15,349 bases of DNA from contig CANHBA010000036.1 in the NCBI GenBank assembly GCA_947458985.1, positions 1 to 15,349 of the forward strand, in the 5' to 3' direction. The translations under genes and the position numbers were made by a program. Of this stretch, positions 15,033 through 15,349 are shown piece after piece. This DNA comes from Flavobacteriales bacterium. Lineage in GTDB: Bacteria; Bacteroidota; Bacteroidia; Flavobacteriales_D; Crocinitomicaceae. The notes under the pieces are model-generated. The model made no database searches. It was not told where the DNA came from and saw only the letters and a program-made list of their open reading frames with translations. Every line of letters starts with the position of its first letter. Positions within the stretch are counted from its first letter, which is position 1.

Positions 15033-15040
15033 TAAATTTG
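15033..15040 (+). promoter_or_regulatory. Candidate -7 box (TAAATTTG) of the pabB-like gene
   Basis: TAAATTTG matches TAnnTTTG and ends only 4 nt before the ATG at 15045. TTG at 15006-15008 lies 24 nt upstream, at the long edge of acceptable spacing. The expected transcription start is at or within a few nt of the ATG. Confidence 0.5.
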
Positions 15041-15044
15041 AGGC

Positions 15045-15349
15045 ATGGAACCGACTTGTTTTTATTGGCAACACCATGAATTAGGCCCTGTTTTGGGGAT
15101 TGGTCTGGCCGAGGAACTCAAACTAGACCTCCAATTTGACAAATCGCGGGTTCAAGATTTTTTAGCCGTAAACCAAGGTAATTATATTTTTGGCCACCTC
15201 TCCTACGATTTAAAAAACTCCTTTGAAGCCTTAACGTCGGAAAATCCGGACAAACTCAACTTTCCTGCGCTTCATTTTTGGGTGCCCCAAAGCCTGTATC
15301 AGCTCAAAGATCAGCCTCTTTTGATATGGGGTTCTGACCTTCAAGAGCA
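15045..15349 (+). CDS. pabB: Chorismate-utilising enzyme, PabB/anthranilate synthase component I family (N-terminal part, partial)
   Basis: 101 codons are present before the window edge. My translation begins MEPTCFYWQHHELGPVLG and includes YIFGHLSYDLKNSFEAL (about 48-64) and DKLNFPALHFWVPQ (69-82), which match the N-terminal domain of the Bacteroidota PabB/TrpE-type enzymes as I remember them. The enzyme would make aminodeoxychorismate (folate branch) or, less likely, anthranilate. The catalytic chorismate-binding domain lies outside the window, so pabB versus other family members is not settled. An in-frame TGA at 15039-15041 forces the start at this ATG. It is slightly shorter at the N-terminus than flavobacterial relatives. 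Confidence 0.78.
   Translation, partial: MEPTCFYWQHHELGPVLGIGLAEELKLDLQFDKSRVQDFLAVNQGNYIFGHLSYDLKNSFEALTSENPDKLNFPALHFWVPQSLYQLKDQPLLIWGSDLQE

Overview
The window looks like chromosomal DNA of a Bacteroidota member, probably a gliding-lineage Flavobacteriales or relative. Evidence: adjacent gldB and gldC homologues, a DUF4249 lipoprotein paired with a carboxypeptidase-regulatory-type TonB-dependent receptor, a DUF2797 protein, WG repeats, absence of clear Shine-Dalgarno sites, and TAnnTTTG boxes (the Bacteroidota -7 element) upstream of nearly every first gene. No tRNA, rRNA, CRISPR array, IS element or phage gene was seen. Genus cannot be named from this sequence.

Layout. (1) 1-461, minus: N-terminal part of a Gfo/Idh/MocA NAD(P)-dependent oxidoreductase, cut by the window edge. 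(2) 471-3706, minus: translation operon thrS-infC-rpmI-rplT, closed by a clear Rho-independent terminator at 471-512. (3) 3755-4555, minus: a Xre/S24 (LexA/CI-like) regulator that keeps an Ala-Gly site and a Ser/Lys dyad, with its own promoter and a candidate operator. (4) 4644-8970, minus: four genes with almost no spacing: outer-membrane beta-barrel protein, nadE, exported WG-repeat protein, TonB-like protein. The last three are linked by ATGA overlaps or a zero gap. (5) 9014-11614, plus: divergent operon gldB-gldC-DUF2797-GtrA, every junction overlapping. Regions 4 and 5 start from a 43-bp gap where two opposite -7 boxes lie 2 bp apart. (6) 11615-14925, minus: TonB-dependent receptor followed by an overlapping DUF4249 lipoprotein, whose stop codon abuts that of the GtrA gene. 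(7) 15045-15349, plus: N-terminus of a PabB/TrpE-type chorismate-utilising enzyme, cut by the window edge, with a possible leaderless start.

How it fits together. The left third is housekeeping translation. The centre is envelope biology: GldB and GldC are gliding/type IX secretion accessory proteins, and the divergent operon encodes a beta-barrel, a periplasmic or exported WG protein and a TonB-like energy transducer, with nadE apparently a housekeeping passenger that is often near gldB. The right third is an uptake pair (receptor plus surface lipoprotein) of unknown substrate.

The best leads for something under-described are the DUF2797 protein (zinc ribbon plus GIY-YIG/T5orf172-like core) translationally coupled to gldC, the barrel-nadE-WG-TonB operon sharing a promoter region with gldBC, and the Xre regulator that looks able to cleave itself. 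No obvious defence system or mobile island was found. There is no gene-free stretch longer than about 120 bp.
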